DNA of 64,000 nt. Source: Brucella grignonensis (GTDB lineage: Bacteria; Pseudomonadota; Alphaproteobacteria; Rhizobiales; Rhizobiaceae). Shown here one piece after another: positions 36,715-46,770 of this stretch (its first letter is position 1; the number at the start of each line of letters is the position of its first letter). A program made the position numbers and the translations under genes. The stretch is taken from assembly GCF_002252505.1 (NCBI RefSeq), contig NZ_NNRL01000161.1, forward strand, positions 124,001 to 188,000. Direction: 5' to 3'. A model generated the notes under the pieces. That model was not told the origin of the DNA. It was given only the letters and a program-made list of their open reading frames with translations, and made no database searches.

Positions 36715-37191
36715 ATGGCGCAATTCGTCGTTCTTGAACCAGCCGGAACTCAGAGTTCCGAAAAAGCGGTTTTCGTGCGCGACGGATTCTACACATTGGC
36801 GCTGATCCTGCCGGTAGTCTGGCTGTTGTCGCAGCGGCTGTGGTTTGAAGCGATTGCCGCTCTTGGCGTGACGATCCTGCTGGGTGTGGCTGGAGCCGCA
36901 TTGGACATTTCCAATGCTGTGCCGCTGATCACGTTGCTGTTTTCGCTGTTTGTGGCGCTGGAAGGCGCCAACTGGAAGATCGCGAAACTCAAACGTCAGA
37001 GCTATGTCGAAAAAGCCACTATCGATGCTTCCGATCTGGAAGAAGCGGAGATCCGCTATTTCTACAGCTTTGGAGAAGTGACAGCTCCTGTTGAGGCGCC
37101 AGCACCCGAATGGGCGCAACAGGCCCCTCGTCCCACTTATTCCTCATTTGGCTCGACGATCGGATTTGTCGGTCATCGCGGAGAAAACTGA
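36715..37191 (+). CDS. DUF2628 small membrane protein
   Basis: 158 residues with about three hydrophobic segments (near residues 28-43, 47-61 and 66-83), then a polar, Pro-rich tail. DUF2628 members in Rhizobiales are commonly found between hisB and hisH. The function is not known, and no biosynthetic motif is visible. The 23-bp gap to hisB and 2-bp gap to hisH indicate one transcript. Confidence 0.85.
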   Translation: MAQFVVLEPAGTQSSEKAVFVRDGFYTLALILPVVWLLSQRLWFEAIAALGVTILLGVAGAALDISNAVPLITLLFSLFVALEGANWKIAKLKRQSYVEKATIDASDLEEAEIRYFYSFGEVTAPVEAPAPEWAQQAPRPTYSSFGSTIGFVGHRGEN

Positions 37192-37193
37192 AA

Positions 37194-37844
37194 ATGCGTG
37201 TTGCAATTATCGACTATGGTTCCGGCAATCTTCGCTCGGCCACCAAGGCCTTTGAGCGCGCCGCCCATGAGAGCGGTGTGAAAGCGGAAATCGAACTGAC
37301 GGCGGATGCCGATCGCGTGGCGAGCGCCGATCGAATTGTGCTGCCGGGCGTTGGCGCTTATGCCGATTGCCGCCGCGGCCTCCATGCCGTGCCCGGCATG
37401 GTTGAAGCGCTGGAAGATGTGGTTCTGAAAAAGGCGCATCCATTTCTTGGCATCTGCGTGGGCATGCAGCTCATGTCGGAACGCGGCCTTGAAAAGCAAG
37501 TGACCGAAGGCCTTGGCTGGATCGCAGGCGATGTGCGTGAAATGACGCCATCCGACCCGACGCTCAAGATTCCGCAGATTGGCTGGAACAGGATTCACGT
37601 GAAACATTCGCATCCGGTGTTTGACGGAATCGCTACCGGCGAGAACGGCTTGCATGCCTATTTCGTGCATTCCTATATGTTCGACGCGAAGAACAAAGCG
37701 GACGTGCTGGCCGTCACTGAATATGGTGGCGATGTCGCCGCAACGGTTGGTCGCGACAATATGATCGGCACGCAGTTCCATCCTGAAAAGAGCCAGCTGC
37801 TTGGCCTTTCGCTCATTGCCAATTTCCTGAAATGGAAGCCTTGA
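37194..37844 (+). CDS. hisH: Imidazole glycerol phosphate synthase subunit HisH
   Basis: 216 residues from ATG 37194. The class-I glutamine amidotransferase motif [10 protein letters not shown] carries catalytic Cys88, and the His-x-Glu pair is in the FHPEKS motif near the C terminus. HisH supplies ammonia to HisF (38577 in this window). A parS-like 14/16 match lies at 37591-37606 in the coding region (IHVKHS). Confidence 0.95.
   Translation: MRVAIIDYGSGNLRSATKAFERAAHESGVKAEIELTADADRVASADRIVLPGVGAYADCRRGLHAVPGMVEALEDVVLKKAHPFLGICVGMQLMSERGLEKQVTEGLGWIAGDVREMTPSDPTLKIPQIGWNRIHVKHSHPVFDGIATGENGLHAYFVHSYMFDAKNKADVLAVTEYGGDVAATVGRDNMIGTQFHPEKSQLLGLSLIANFLKWKP
37591..37606. other. Degenerate parS-like site inside hisH
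   Basis: GGATTCACGTGAAACA, identical to the site in hemJ at 21314 and matching parS at 14 of 16 positions. Confidence 0.35.
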
Positions 37845-37848
37845 AACT

Positions 37849-38580
37849 ATGATCCTTTTTCCCGCCATCGATTTGAAAGACGGTCAATGCGTGCGCCTCA
37901 AGCTTGGCGACATGGATCAGGCGACCGTTTACAATGAAGACCCCGCAGCACAGGCCAAAGCTTTTGAGGATCAGGGCTTTGAATGGCTGCATGTGGTTGA
38001 TCTCAATGGTGCCTTTGCTGGCGAAAGCGTCAATGGCCAGGCTGTTGAAGCCATTTTGAAAGCGACCAAAAATCCGGTTCAGCTTGGCGGCGGTATCCGC
38101 ACGCTTGCCCATATCGAAAACTGGCTTTCCAAAGGTCTGCGCCGCGTGATTCTCGGCACTGTTGCCGTGCGCGATCCGGCGCTGGTGATTGAAGCCTGCA
38201 AGGAATTTCCGGGACAGGTTGCAGTCGGCATTGATGCCAAGGGTGGCTATGTCGCCGTTGAAGGCTGGGCCGAAGCGTCCGAACTTGGCGTGGTGGAACT
38301 CGCGAAAAAGTTTGAAGGTGCGGGCGTTGCCGCCATCATCTATACGGATATCGACCGTGACGGCGTGCTGGCTGGCATCAACTGGGATTCGACGCTTGGC
38401 CTCGCAGACAGCGTTTCCATTCCGGTGATCGCATCGGGCGGCCTCGCCTCGATGGATGACATCAAACGTCTTGCCGCACCCGATGCCCGCAAGCTTGAAG
38501 GCGCGATTTCCGGTCGCGCGCTTTATGATGGTCGCATCGATCCGGCAGAAGCATTGGCTCTCTTGAGGACTTCGGCATGA
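37849..38580 (+). CDS. hisA: HisA: phosphoribosylformimino-5-aminoimidazole carboxamide ribotide isomerase
   Basis: 243 residues. [20 protein letters not shown] starts the barrel with the catalytic Asp8, and the second catalytic Asp lies in [12 protein letters not shown]. HisA isomerises ProFAR to PRFAR. It overlaps hisF by four bases (ATGA). Confidence 0.96.
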   Translation: MILFPAIDLKDGQCVRLKLGDMDQATVYNEDPAAQAKAFEDQGFEWLHVVDLNGAFAGESVNGQAVEAILKATKNPVQLGGGIRTLAHIENWLSKGLRRVILGTVAVRDPALVIEACKEFPGQVAVGIDAKGGYVAVEGWAEASELGVVELAKKFEGAGVAAIIYTDIDRDGVLAGINWDSTLGLADSVSIPVIASGGLASMDDIKRLAAPDARKLEGAISGRALYDGRIDPAEALALLRTSA

Positions 38581-39362
38581 CCTTGAAAGCACGCGTAATT
38601 CCCTGCCTCGATGTGAAAGACGGCCGCGTCGTCAAGGGCGTTAATTTTGTCGATTTGATTGATGCCGGTGATCCGGTGGAAGCGGCTCGCGCCTATGATG
38701 CGGCAGGCGCAGACGAACTGTGCTTCCTCGACATCACGGCATCTTCGGACAATCGCGAGACAATTTTTGATGTGGTGGCCCGGACGGCAGAACAGTGTTT
38801 CATGCCGCTGACTGTCGGCGGTGGCGTGCGTCAGGTTTCTGATATTCGCAAGCTGTTGCTTGCTGGGGCCGACAAGGTTTCGATCAATACGGCTGCGGTG
38901 AAGAACCCGGAATTTGTTGCCGAAGCCGCCGACAAGTTTGGCGATCAGTGCATCGTTGTTGCCATTGACGCCAAGAAGGTTTCAGGTGCAGACGAGAGCG
39001 ACCGCTGGGAAATCTTCACCCATGGCGGTCGCCAGACGACCGGCATCGATGCGGTGGAATTTGCGCAGAAGGTGGTGAGCCTTGGCGCAGGAGAAATCCT
39101 GCTGACTTCGATGGATCGTGATGGCACCAAGGCCGGTTATGATGTGGCCCTGACGCGTGCTGTGGCTGACAGCGTGCGCGTTCCGGTGATCGCATCGGGC
39201 GGCGTTGGCAATCTCGATCACATGGTTGATGGCATCCGCGAAGGTCATGCGACGGCAGTTCTCGCAGCGTCGATCTTCCACTTCGGCACCTATACGATTG
39301 GCGAAGCCAAGCGCTATATGGCCGAGGCTGGCATTCCGATGCGGCTCGATCCGGTCCGTTAA
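38577..39362 (+). CDS. hisF: Imidazole glycerol phosphate synthase subunit HisF
   Basis: 261 residues. [19 protein letters not shown] has the catalytic Asp near residue 11, [27 protein letters not shown] is a barrel strand, and [15 protein letters not shown] has the second catalytic Asp. HisF cyclises PRFAR with ammonia from HisH. It overlaps hisA at the start, with hisE 23 bp downstream. Confidence 0.97.
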   Translation: MTLKARVIPCLDVKDGRVVKGVNFVDLIDAGDPVEAARAYDAAGADELCFLDITASSDNRETIFDVVARTAEQCFMPLTVGGGVRQVSDIRKLLLAGADKVSINTAAVKNPEFVAEAADKFGDQCIVVAIDAKKVSGADESDRWEIFTHGGRQTTGIDAVEFAQKVVSLGAGEILLTSMDRDGTKAGYDVALTRAVADSVRVPVIASGGVGNLDHMVDGIREGHATAVLAASIFHFGTYTIGEAKRYMAEAGIPMRLDPVR

Positions 39363-39385
39363 AGAGCAAGATTTAAGGAAATCCG

Positions 39386-39709
39386 ATGATTGAGTTCACA
39401 CTTTCCGACCTTGAACGCATTGTTGCGGAACGTGCAACTTCGACGGATGGATCGTCTTATACGGCTAGTCTCTTTGCCAAGGGCCAGACACGCGCTGCCA
39501 AAAAGCTTGGTGAAGAAGCCGTGGAAACGGTGATTGCCGCAGTCAGCGGCGACCGCGCTGAAGTTGTCACGGAAAGCGCTGACCTGCTTTATCATCTGCT
39601 GGTGGTTCTCAAGATTGCTGACGTGCCGCTTGATGAAGTTCTTGCAGAATTGCAACGCCGCACGGCGCAGACTGGCCTTGAGGAAAAGGCCGGTCGTCCG
39701 AAAGCATAA
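39386..39709 (+). CDS. hisE: Phosphoribosyl-ATP pyrophosphatase
   Basis: 107 residues. [29 protein letters not shown] is the MazG-like metal-binding core. HisE hydrolyses phosphoribosyl-ATP to phosphoribosyl-AMP. AAGGAA precedes ATG 39386. The stop TAA is directly followed by ATG 39710, but the likely coaA start is 60 bp later. Confidence 0.96.
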   Translation: MIEFTLSDLERIVAERATSTDGSSYTASLFAKGQTRAAKKLGEEAVETVIAAVSGDRAEVVTESADLLYHLLVVLKIADVPLDEVLAELQRRTAQTGLEEKAGRPKA

Positions 39710-39769
39710 ATGCAAAGTGATTTGAAAGCTGTTAGTGCAGAATTGGCGTTGAGGGAGAGCAGCGACAAT

Positions 39770-40738
39770 ATGTGGGAAAAAGTGGACCAGCTAACGCCGT
39801 CGCGTTACTCGCCTTACCGTTTCTTTTCGGCGGAAGAGTGGGCAGGCTTTCGCGCCGACACGCCCCTCACCCTCACCTATGAAGAAGTAAAACGGCTGCG
39901 CTCGCTGGGCGATCCGATTGATCTGGATGAAGTGCGGCGCATTTATCTGTCGCTGTCGCGTTTGCTCTATGCGCATGTGGAGGCAAGTCAGCTTCTGTTC
40001 CGCCAGCGCCAGCAATTTCTCAATATGGAAGAACGTTTCAAGACGCCTTTCATTATTGGTGTTGCAGGTTCGGTGGCGGTTGGAAAATCCACGACCGCGC
40101 GTATTCTGAAAGAACTCCTCGCCCGCTGGCCTTCAAGCCCGAAGGTCGATCTGGTGACGACGGACGGCTTCCTCTATCCCAATGCGGTTCTACGCGATCA
40201 GAATATGATGGAGCGAAAGGGCTTTCCGGAAAGCTATGATGTGGGCGCGGTTCTGCGTTTCTTGTCGGCGATCAAGGCAGGCATGAGCCATGTGCGTGCG
40301 CCGCTCTATTCGCATCTGAGCTATGACGTGCTGCCTGGCGAATATCAGATTGTCGACAAGCCTGACATTCTGATCTTTGAGGGCATCAATGTGCTTCAAG
40401 TGCGTGACCTGCCGGAAGACGGCAAGATGGTGCCTTTCGTGTCCGACTTCTTCGACTTCTCGATCTATATCGATGCAGAGCCGGAGCTGATCCACAAATG
40501 GTATATCGACCGCTTCATGCGGCTGCGGGAGACGGCCTTCGTCAATCCCGAATCCTTCTTCCATCGCTATTCGCAGCTTTCGGAAGATGCTGCCCGTTCC
40601 ATTGGCGAAGGCCTTTGGAACAATATCAACATGAAGAACCTGCGTGAGAACATTCTTCCCACCCGCCCCCGCGCCGATATTATCCTGCGCAAAGGCAGCG
40701 ATCACCTGATCGAAGAAGTGGCATTGAGGAAGATATGA
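39770..40738 (+). CDS. coaA: Pantothenate kinase, type I
   Basis: 322 residues from ATG 39770 ([19 protein letters not shown]), the start I recall for Brucella CoaA, preceded by GAGGGAGAG; an earlier ATG at 39710 would add 20 unconserved residues. The P-loop [17 protein letters not shown] is near residue 97. DGFLYPN and [21 protein letters not shown] are family motifs. CoaA makes the first step of CoA synthesis. It closes the his operon, and a terminator follows at 40745. Confidence 0.96.
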   Translation: MWEKVDQLTPSRYSPYRFFSAEEWAGFRADTPLTLTYEEVKRLRSLGDPIDLDEVRRIYLSLSRLLYAHVEASQLLFRQRQQFLNMEERFKTPFIIGVAGSVAVGKSTTARILKELLARWPSSPKVDLVTTDGFLYPNAVLRDQNMMERKGFPESYDVGAVLRFLSAIKAGMSHVRAPLYSHLSYDVLPGEYQIVDKPDILIFEGINVLQVRDLPEDGKMVPFVSDFFDFSIYIDAEPELIHKWYIDRFMRLRETAFVNPESFFHRYSQLSEDAARSIGEGLWNNINMKNLRENILPTRPRADIILRKGSDHLIEEVALRKI

Positions 40739-40744
40739 AATGAA

Positions 40745-40772
40745 AAAGACCGGTTTAAAACCGGCCTTCTCT
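40745..40772. terminator. Terminator between coaA and the BON/LysM gene
   Basis: GACCGGTTT and AAACCGG(CC) arms with a short TA centre and T-rich and A-rich flanks on the two sides. It works for the convergent coaA and BON/LysM transcripts. Confidence 0.8.
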
Positions 40773-40786
40773 TTGTGTCGTTAGCC

Positions 40787-41233
40787 TTACAGCGGCGGAA
40801 TGCGCAGCACCTGACCCGGATAGATTTTGTCCGGATGGGTCAGCATCGGCTTGTTGGCTTCAAAAATAATGTCGTTTTTTGCACCCTTGCCTTTGCCATA
40901 CTGGGCTTCGGCGATTTTCCAAAGGTTGTCGCCCTTCTTGACCGTATAGAAGACTGGCTCAGCACCTGTGCCTGCACCATCGACTTTCAGTTCCGAGGCT
41001 TCCACCTTGGAAACACCAAGCGAGTTGCCGACCGCGATAATCGCTTTTTCAAAAGCCGACTGATCCTTCACATTGCCGGTCAGAACAGCCTTGTCGCCCT
41101 GAACGCTAACCTGCACGCCATCGGTGCCGAGATTATGCGAGTCGAGTTCTTTCTTGAGGTCATCGGCTTTGGGCTCATTTTCACCGAAACCAAGTTTGGT
41201 TCCGACCGACTTCACAAAATCGAAAATTCCCAT
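40787..41233 (-). CDS. BON- and LysM-domain protein (YgaU/Kbp-like)
   Basis: 148 residues. A BON domain (PKADDLKKELDSHNLGTDGVQVSVQGDKAVLTGNV, residues about 22-56) is followed by a LysM domain at the C terminus (VFYTVKKGDNLWKIAEAQYGKGKGAKNDIIFEANKP). This is the layout of E. coli Kbp/YgaU, a potassium-binding protein. No signal peptide is visible, which fits a cytoplasmic location. A GGGAGA site precedes ATG 41233. Confidence 0.92.
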   Translation of the reverse strand: MGIFDFVKSVGTKLGFGENEPKADDLKKELDSHNLGTDGVQVSVQGDKAVLTGNVKDQSAFEKAIIAVGNSLGVSKVEASELKVDGAGTGAEPVFYTVKKGDNLWKIAEAQYGKGKGAKNDIIFEANKPMLTHPDKIYPGQVLRIPPL

Positions 41234-41431
41234 GGGGCAAGTCTCCCTGTTGTTGCTAACTTATTGATGCATGCAATCAAATATCAGAACCAGAGATGAG
41301 CCAGTACTTCTTGTGGCCAATCAATGGGGTACAAACTACAGCCCCTTTCAAATTGGTCAAGGCAGGAATTTCCGGAAATTGCTCAATAAGTTCTGGCACT
41401 TAATTAGAAAAGCCGTCGGAAAAGCCCTGTC

Positions 41432-43156
41432 CTACCGACCAAGATTGGTGCGGGCGAGTTCAACGATTTCATCGCCACGACCGCTGATGATGGCTTTGAG
41501 CATATAGAGGCTGAAACCCTTGGCTTGCTCCGCCTTGATCTTTGGCGGCATCACAAGCTCCTGCTTGGCCGTCACCACATCAACCAGAACCGGACCGTCA
41601 TGAGCAAAAGCCTGCTTTAATGCCTCCGGCAGATCAGCGGATTCCTCTACGCGAAAACCTTTGATGCCGATGGCTTGCGCCATTGCTGCAAAATTCGGAT
41701 TGTCGAGATCGGTCCCGGAGGTCAGATAGCCGCCGGCCTTCATTTCCATGGCGACGAAACCCAGTGAACCATTGTTATAGACAATGATCTTGGCTGGCAG
41801 ATTAAGCTGCTTGAGCGACAAGAAATCGCCCATCATCATGGTGAAGCCACCGTCACCTGAAAGTGAGACGACCTGTCGATCAGGCGCTGTAGCCTTTGCA
41901 CCAAGTGCCTGAAGCATCGCATTGGCCATTGAGCCATGATTGAACGACCCAAGCAGGCGGCGCTTGCCATTCATGGTGAGATAGCGTGCAGCCCAGACGG
42001 TCGGTGTGCCGACATCAGCGGTGAAGATCGCATTGTCATCGGCAATCTCGTCGATAAGACGTGTGAGATATTGCGGATGGATCGGCTGGCCGGGTTTTGA
42101 CGGTTGCGCCAGATCGTCCAGCGCTTCACGCGCTTTGGTGTAATGGGTCTTGGCGGCATCGAGAAATTTCGTATTGCGGCCCGATTTAAGCTTCGGCAGC
42201 AGGGCTGTGATCGTTTCAGACACGTCACCCGCCACGCCAAAAGTCAGCGGTGCGCGGCGACCAAGCTGCGAAGGATCATTATCGATCTGAACGATTTTGG
42301 CCTTGTCGGGATAGAAATTGCGATAAGGGAAACTGGTGCCGAGCATCAGCAGTGTGTCGCAGTTGAGCATGGCGTGATAGCCGGACGAAAAGCCGATCAG
42401 GCCGGTCATGCCGACATCGAAGGGGTTGTCCCATTCGACATGTTCCTTGCCGCGCAGCGCATGAACAACTGGTGCTTCAAGCCGTTCAGCCAGTGAGATC
42501 ACCGCATCATGCGCACCGGCACAGCCACTGCCTGCCAGAATGGTAATTTTCTCTGAGCCATTGAGAATCTCTGCGAGTTTTGCAACATCCTGATCGGCAG
42601 GGATCACACGTGGAAGCGAGACCGGCGTCCAGCTTTGCCTGGAACCTTCAGGCGCTTGTTTGAGGGCGACATCACCCGGAATGACGATCACGGCCACGCC
42701 GCGCTTACCGATGGCCGCGCACATGGCGCGGTTCAGCACTTCGGGCATTTGTGCAGGGTTGGAAACCAGCTCAACAAAATGGCTGCATTCGCGGAACAGT
42801 TCCTGCGGATGGGTTTCCTGAAAATAGTCGAGGCCGATTTCGGATGAAGGAATATGGGCTGCAATCGCCAGCACAGGTTCGCGGTTGCGGTGACAATCAA
42901 AAAGCCCGTTGATGAGGTGCAGATTGCCGGGACCGCAGCTTCCTGCACACACGGCCAGTTCGCCGGTGATAGCTGCTTCTGCACCCGCGGCAAAGGCCGC
43001 GGTTTCCTCGTGACGGACATGCATCCAGTCAATTTTGCCAAGTCGTCTGAGGCTGTCATTCAGTCCGTTGAGGCTGTCGCCCGTAACACCCCAGATACGC
43101 CTAACACCCGCTTCGGCCAAGGTTTGAGCCAGAAGATCCGCAACAGTCATGCCCAT
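41432..43156 (-). CDS. Thiamine-diphosphate enzyme, PoxB-like pyruvate dehydrogenase (quinone)
   Basis: 574 residues from ATG 43156, chosen for the AAAGGTGG site at normal spacing. The ThDP pyrimidine-binding segment with catalytic Glu is [19 protein letters not shown], and the ThDP-Mg motif is [32 protein letters not shown]. The order and length fit pyruvate oxidase/dehydrogenase (PoxB), which makes acetate and CO2 from pyruvate and reduces quinone. Other members of the superfamily such as acetolactate synthase differ in the FAD domain. A 198-bp gap (41234-41431) separates it from the BON/LysM gene and contains nothing I can name. Confidence 0.85.
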   Translation of the reverse strand: MGMTVADLLAQTLAEAGVRRIWGVTGDSLNGLNDSLRRLGKIDWMHVRHEETAAFAAGAEAAITGELAVCAGSCGPGNLHLINGLFDCHRNREPVLAIAAHIPSSEIGLDYFQETHPQELFRECSHFVELVSNPAQMPEVLNRAMCAAIGKRGVAVIVIPGDVALKQAPEGSRQSWTPVSLPRVIPADQDVAKLAEILNGSEKITILAGSGCAGAHDAVISLAERLEAPVVHALRGKEHVEWDNPFDVGMTGLIGFSSGYHAMLNCDTLLMLGTSFPYRNFYPDKAKIVQIDNDPSQLGRRAPLTFGVAGDVSETITALLPKLKSGRNTKFLDAAKTHYTKAREALDDLAQPSKPGQPIHPQYLTRLIDEIADDNAIFTADVGTPTVWAARYLTMNGKRRLLGSFNHGSMANAMLQALGAKATAPDRQVVSLSGDGGFTMMMGDFLSLKQLNLPAKIIVYNNGSLGFVAMEMKAGGYLTSGTDLDNPNFAAMAQAIGIKGFRVEESADLPEALKQAFAHDGPVLVDVVTAKQELVMPPKIKAEQAKGFSLYMLKAIISGRGDEIVELARTNLGR

Positions 43157-43255
43157 GATTTCCACCTTTCACAATCCTGATGGATAACCTAGGGCGCGGG
43201 GCAGATGTGGGAAGTCGTCAAACGGCATCATTTGATGCCGTTTGAAACAGAGTGT

Positions 43256-44071
43256 TTATTGTGTGCAATCGCGGATAAAGCGCGCGAGATAAGCGTCAAA
43301 TTCTGCGGGTGCTTCGCGGAATGGCGCATGACCTGCATTGTCGATAACGTGGGTTTTACCTTCCCACAGATTGCCGAATTTCACTTTCGACACGAAATCG
43401 AGTTCAACAAAAGGCTCGTCACGGCCATTGACGACCGCGATAGGGAGTTGTGCTTCCGCTACGATGTCGCGCTGGTTACCGCCGGTGCCAGAGCCAAATT
43501 TTTCAAACATGATGCGGCGCGCGCGTCCATCTGTGCGTGCAACAATATCGAGAAGCGATGCCTCGAATGGTTCGCCGCAGGTGCTGCGAGCGTAGGATTC
43601 CACATCGTGTTCCGAGAAGACTTCCTGTCCGGCGAGTGCCATATCAGGACCGCTCTTGAAGCCCTGTCCTACTTCTTCGCGCGCGACAGGCGGCGTCCCA
43701 GTGATCATCAGCCCACGCATTTCAGGATAACGGGCAATCATCTCGATACCAATATGGCCACCGAGCGACCAGCCAAAAACCACCGCATCGGCAATCCCGA
43801 GCTTTTGCATGACTTCGGTCATTGCATTCGCATAGCCTTCCATCGAATAGCTGCGGTCGGGGTCGATGGCATCGGATGATTTGCCGTGGCCCGGAAGATC
43901 AGGTGCAATGACGCGCCACTTCTTGCCGATCTCTCCTTCGAGCTGCGGCGCAAAAATGGCACCCGAACTTGAATTGCCATGGATCATCAGCAGCGGAGCG
44001 CCCTCGCCCTCGCTTTCCCGCACAGCAATGCGGCCATGGCTGGTTTCAAGCTCGTGATAATTGATTGTCAT
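43256..44071 (-). CDS. Alpha/beta-fold hydrolase
   Basis: 271 residues from ATG 44071 (GGGAA site). The oxyanion motif LLMIHGNSSSGAIF is near residue 25, the nucleophile elbow GWSLGGHIG has the catalytic Ser, and the catalytic His is in IDNAGHAPFREAP. This fits a haloalkane dehalogenase/epoxide hydrolase-like alpha/beta hydrolase. The substrate is unknown. It is a single gene between PoxB-like and arfB genes on the same strand. Confidence 0.9.
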   Translation of the reverse strand: MTINYHELETSHGRIAVRESEGEGAPLLMIHGNSSSGAIFAPQLEGEIGKKWRVIAPDLPGHGKSSDAIDPDRSYSMEGYANAMTEVMQKLGIADAVVFGWSLGGHIGIEMIARYPEMRGLMITGTPPVAREEVGQGFKSGPDMALAGQEVFSEHDVESYARSTCGEPFEASLLDIVARTDGRARRIMFEKFGSGTGGNQRDIVAEAQLPIAVVNGRDEPFVELDFVSKVKFGNLWEGKTHVIDNAGHAPFREAPAEFDAYLARFIRDCTQ

Positions 44072-44111
44072 GTCGTCTGTTCCCAAAATGCGGATAGTCT
44101 AGGTTCTGAGC

Positions 44112-44549
44112 CTAATCGTAAGAAACCTTACCGCGACCTTTCTTGATGTCCGAGCGTCCGGACTTGGCCTTGAGGCGGCGTTCAATCGAGCCTTTTGTCG
44201 GCTTGGTTTTCCTGCGTGGTGGCGGCGGCGGAACTGCTGCTTCTCTGATCAAAGCAATCATCCGCTCACGTGCATCTTCGCGGTTGCGTTCCTGTGTGCG
44301 GAAGCGATTGGCCTCGATCAGAATGTCCCCATCCTTGGTACCCTTCTGACCGGCAAGCTTGAAAAGACGGGAAAGCACATCTTCCGGCAGGCCGGAGCGC
44401 GCCGCATGAAAGCGCAGCTGCACGGCGGTGGAAACCTTGTTGACGTTCTGACCACCGGGACCGGATGAGCGAATAAAGCTCTCCTCCAGATCATCCTCGT
44501 GGATGGTCAGGCGGTTGGTGATGCGGATGATGTTGCGGCTTTCTTCCAT
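44112..44549 (-). CDS. arfB: Peptidyl-tRNA hydrolase ArfB (ribosome rescue)
   Basis: 145 residues. The GGQ motif sits in RSSGPGGQNVNKVSTAVQLRF near residue 30, as in release factors, and the C-terminal tail is basic (RRKTKPTKGSIERRLKAKSGRSDIKKGRGKVSY) for binding in the empty mRNA channel. ArfB frees stalled ribosomes. The length is normal for the family. Confidence 0.94.
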   Translation of the reverse strand: MEESRNIIRITNRLTIHEDDLEESFIRSSGPGGQNVNKVSTAVQLRFHAARSGLPEDVLSRLFKLAGQKGTKDGDILIEANRFRTQERNREDARERMIALIREAAVPPPPPRRKTKPTKGSIERRLKAKSGRSDIKKGRGKVSYD

Positions 44550-44575
44550 GATGCGAAGTGATACACCGCTTTCTA

Positions 44576-44624
44576 ACGCATGTCTCCCAAAAGTGGGAAC
44601 CGGTTTTGGGATAAAGACATGCGT
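44576..44624. repeat. RIME-like palindromic repeat, copy 2
   Basis: Ends ACGCATGTCT and AGACATGCGT, and the core AAAAGTGGGAACCGGTTTT is shared with copies at 44745, 47495 and 47551. It lies in the arfB upstream region. Confidence 0.8.
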
Positions 44625-44632
44625 AAAAACAA

Positions 44633-44684
44633 ATGGATAGAGCGAGCGCGGTGGATACGATCAAGCGTGACACGCTCTATCCAT
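44633..44684. repeat. Inverted repeat with 12-bp arms
   Basis: ATGGATAGAGCG (44633-44644) and CGCTCTATCCAT (44673-44684) are a perfect inverted repeat with a 28-base centre. The outer motif TAGAGCG/CGCTCTA also bounds the repeat at 25792. Confidence 0.7.
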
Positions 44685-44693
44685 TAGACAAAA

Positions 44694-44720
44694 GAAAAAC
44701 CCGACCTTTCGGCCGGGCTT
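44694..44720 (-). terminator. Terminator after pckA
   Basis: On the reverse strand CCCGGCC, GAAA loop, GGTCGGG, then TTTTTCTTTT. The stem has one mismatch. Confidence 0.8.
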
Positions 44721-44744
44721 CTCCTCCTCCTCAGGATGGTGAAA

Positions 44745-44786
44745 GCATGTCTCCAAAAAGTGGGAACCGGTCTTTGGGAGACATGC
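44745..44786. repeat. RIME-like palindromic repeat, copy 3
   Basis: GCATGTCTCC and GGGAGACATGC ends around AAAAAGTGGGAACCGGTCTTT. It ends 11 bp from the pckA stop. Confidence 0.8.
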
Positions 44787-44796
44787 GCAGAAAAAG

Positions 44797-46407
44797 CTAT
44801 TCTGCAGCGATCTGGGTTGCCGGTGCGGCATCCTTCACATCGTGATCGACGTGGCTTTCGAATTTCTCGAAATTGTTCACGAACATATCGACAAGCTTTT
44901 TGGCCTGTGCGTCGTAAGCAGCCTTGTCGGCCCAGGTCGAACGCGGATCGAGAATGGATGCGTCCACGCCCGGCACTTCAACCGGAACAGCAAAGCCGAA
45001 ATTCGGATCGGTGCGGAATTCCGCATTGTTGAGTGAGCCGTCAAGCGCTGCGGACAAAAGCGCACGGGTCGCCTTGATCGGCATACGCTTGCCGGTGCCA
45101 TAAGCGCCGCCGGTCCAACCGGTGTTGACCAGCCAGCAATCGACCTTGTGTTCGGCGATCAGCTTGCGCAAAAGATTGCCGTATTCGGACGGATGACGCG
45201 GCATGAACGGTGCGCCGAAGCAGGTCGAGAAGGTTGCTTCCGGTTCGGTCACGCCCTTTTCAGTACCGGCGACCTTGGCGGTGTAGCCTGACAGGAAGTG
45301 ATACATGGCCTGCGCAGGTGTCAGCTTGGCAATTGGAGGCATCACACCGAAAGCATCGGCGGTGAGCATGATGATGTTCTTTGGCTGACCGCCCTTGCCC
45401 GATGCAGATGCGTTCGGAATGAAATCGAGCGGATAGGCGCAGCGGGTGTTTTCCGTGAGCGAACCATCGTCGAAATCCGGCTGGCGGTTTGCATCCAGCA
45501 CGACATTTTCCAGAACAGTGCCGAAGCGCTGTGTGGTGGCGAAGATTTCAGGTTCGGCTTCTGCCGAAAGACGAATGGTCTTGGCATAGCAGCCACCTTC
45601 GAAATTGAAGATGCCATGTTCGCCCCAGCCATGCTCATCGTCACCGATCAGCGTGCGGCTCGGATCGGCTGAAAGCGTGGTCTTGCCGGTGCCGGACAAG
45701 CCGAAGAAGACGGCGGTATCGCCGTTCGGGCCTTCATTGGCCGAGCAATGCATCGGCATGACGCCCTTGGCAGGCAGAAGATAATTGAGTGCGGTGAAGA
45801 CCGACTTCTTCATTTCGCCAGCATAGGATGTGCCACCAATCAGCACGATCTTGCGGGTCAGGTCAACCGCGATCACCGTTTCGGTGCGCACACCATAGCG
45901 TGCTGGATCAGCCTTGAAGGAAGGCAGATCGATAATGGTCATTTCAGGCACGTAAGATGCAAGCGCTGCTTCTTCCGGACGGATCAGCAGGTTGCGGATG
46001 AACAGCGAATGCCATGCATATTCGGTGACGACACGCGCATTGATCTTGTTGTCTTTGTCAGCGCCGCCGATGAGATCCTGTACAAAAAGCTCCTTGCCCT
46101 TCGCATGTTCGATGAAATCGGCATAGAGAAGCTCGAAAGCCTCCGGCGTCATGGGCTTGTTGTTGTCCCACCAGACCTGATCTTCGGTGTTTGAATCGCG
46201 AACGACGAATTTGTCTTTTGGCGAGCGGCCCGTGTGCTGACCGGTGCGCGCAACAAGCGCACCCTGTGCGGAAAGCTCTGCTTCGCCACGGCGAATTGTC
46301 TCTTCATAAAGCCGGGCCGGTCCAAAATTATAAAAGACTGCGGACAGTTCCTTCAATCCTGAAGTGGCAATGGAAGCGGCAGTATTGTGAATGCCGATCT
46401 CTTTCAT
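44797..46407 (-). CDS. pckA: Phosphoenolpyruvate carboxykinase (ATP)
   Basis: 536 residues. P-loop [16 protein letters not shown], the metal-binding [24 protein letters not shown], and the substrate segment [12 protein letters not shown] are intact, and the length is normal, so it is not a pseudogene. PckA converts oxaloacetate to PEP in gluconeogenesis. It is divergent from bvrR with a 363-bp region that has operator-like palindromes. This pairing of pckA with chvI/bvrR is typical of Rhizobiales. Confidence 0.97.
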   Translation of the reverse strand: MKEIGIHNTAASIATSGLKELSAVFYNFGPARLYEETIRRGEAELSAQGALVARTGQHTGRSPKDKFVVRDSNTEDQVWWDNNKPMTPEAFELLYADFIEHAKGKELFVQDLIGGADKDNKINARVVTEYAWHSLFIRNLLIRPEEAALASYVPEMTIIDLPSFKADPARYGVRTETVIAVDLTRKIVLIGGTSYAGEMKKSVFTALNYLLPAKGVMPMHCSANEGPNGDTAVFFGLSGTGKTTLSADPSRTLIGDDEHGWGEHGIFNFEGGCYAKTIRLSAEAEPEIFATTQRFGTVLENVVLDANRQPDFDDGSLTENTRCAYPLDFIPNASASGKGGQPKNIIMLTADAFGVMPPIAKLTPAQAMYHFLSGYTAKVAGTEKGVTEPEATFSTCFGAPFMPRHPSEYGNLLRKLIAEHKVDCWLVNTGWTGGAYGTGKRMPIKATRALLSAALDGSLNNAEFRTDPNFGFAVPVEVPGVDASILDPRSTWADKAAYDAQAKKLVDMFVNNFEKFESHVDHDVKDAAPATQIAAE

Positions 46408-46501
46408 GGTCTCTCCGCCATCTGGTTCGAAAATTTGTTGTCCCGGTCTCTTTTAATCCGGGATGGCAGTCAGAAACAGATTAATTAAATCAAATCAAAT
46501 A

Positions 46502-46543
46502 TTTAATCGATTTAAAAAAATTGAAACTTTTTTAAATCGTTTA
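46502..46543. promoter_or_regulatory. Operator-like palindromes upstream of pckA (PckR-like?)
   Basis: Two similar sites, ATTTAATCGATTTAAA and TTTAAATCGTTTAAT, each with a central TCG flanked by AT-rich arms. CGATTTAAAAAA (46508-46519) and TTTTTTAAATCG (46528-46539) form an exact 12-bp inverted repeat. The pattern is of the LacI-family kind. In Rhizobiales pckA is controlled by a LacI-family repressor, PckR (recalled). The link here is inference. Confidence 0.5.
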
Positions 46544-46652
46544 ATCTTTATGTTATTGCGTGTAACGCCGGCCTGGAACAATTCTCGATTGTATGAACTC
46601 CGGAAACAGATTCGGCAGGCTGCTTTGATGGGAAGTTAAGTGGCTGCCACAT

Positions 46653-46693
46653 TTTGTACCTAATTTGTACTGCACAAGCGGCACGACTATAAT
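46653..46693 (+). promoter_or_regulatory. Probable promoter of bvrR with direct repeats
   Basis: TTGTAC (46665-46670), 17 bases, and TATAAT (46688-46693) fit a sigma-70 promoter 78 bp upstream of the start. TTTGTAC is repeated at 46653-46659 and 46664-46670, 11 bp apart, a spacing typical of OmpR-type regulators, so BvrR could regulate itself. The repeat overlaps the -35 element. Confidence 0.5.
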
Positions 46694-46770
46694 AAGATCG
46701 ACGCGCTTACCGGCGTTTGGTGATTTGCACCGCTGCTGTAACGGGGCGGCTAATAAAGGAGAAGGTCCGC

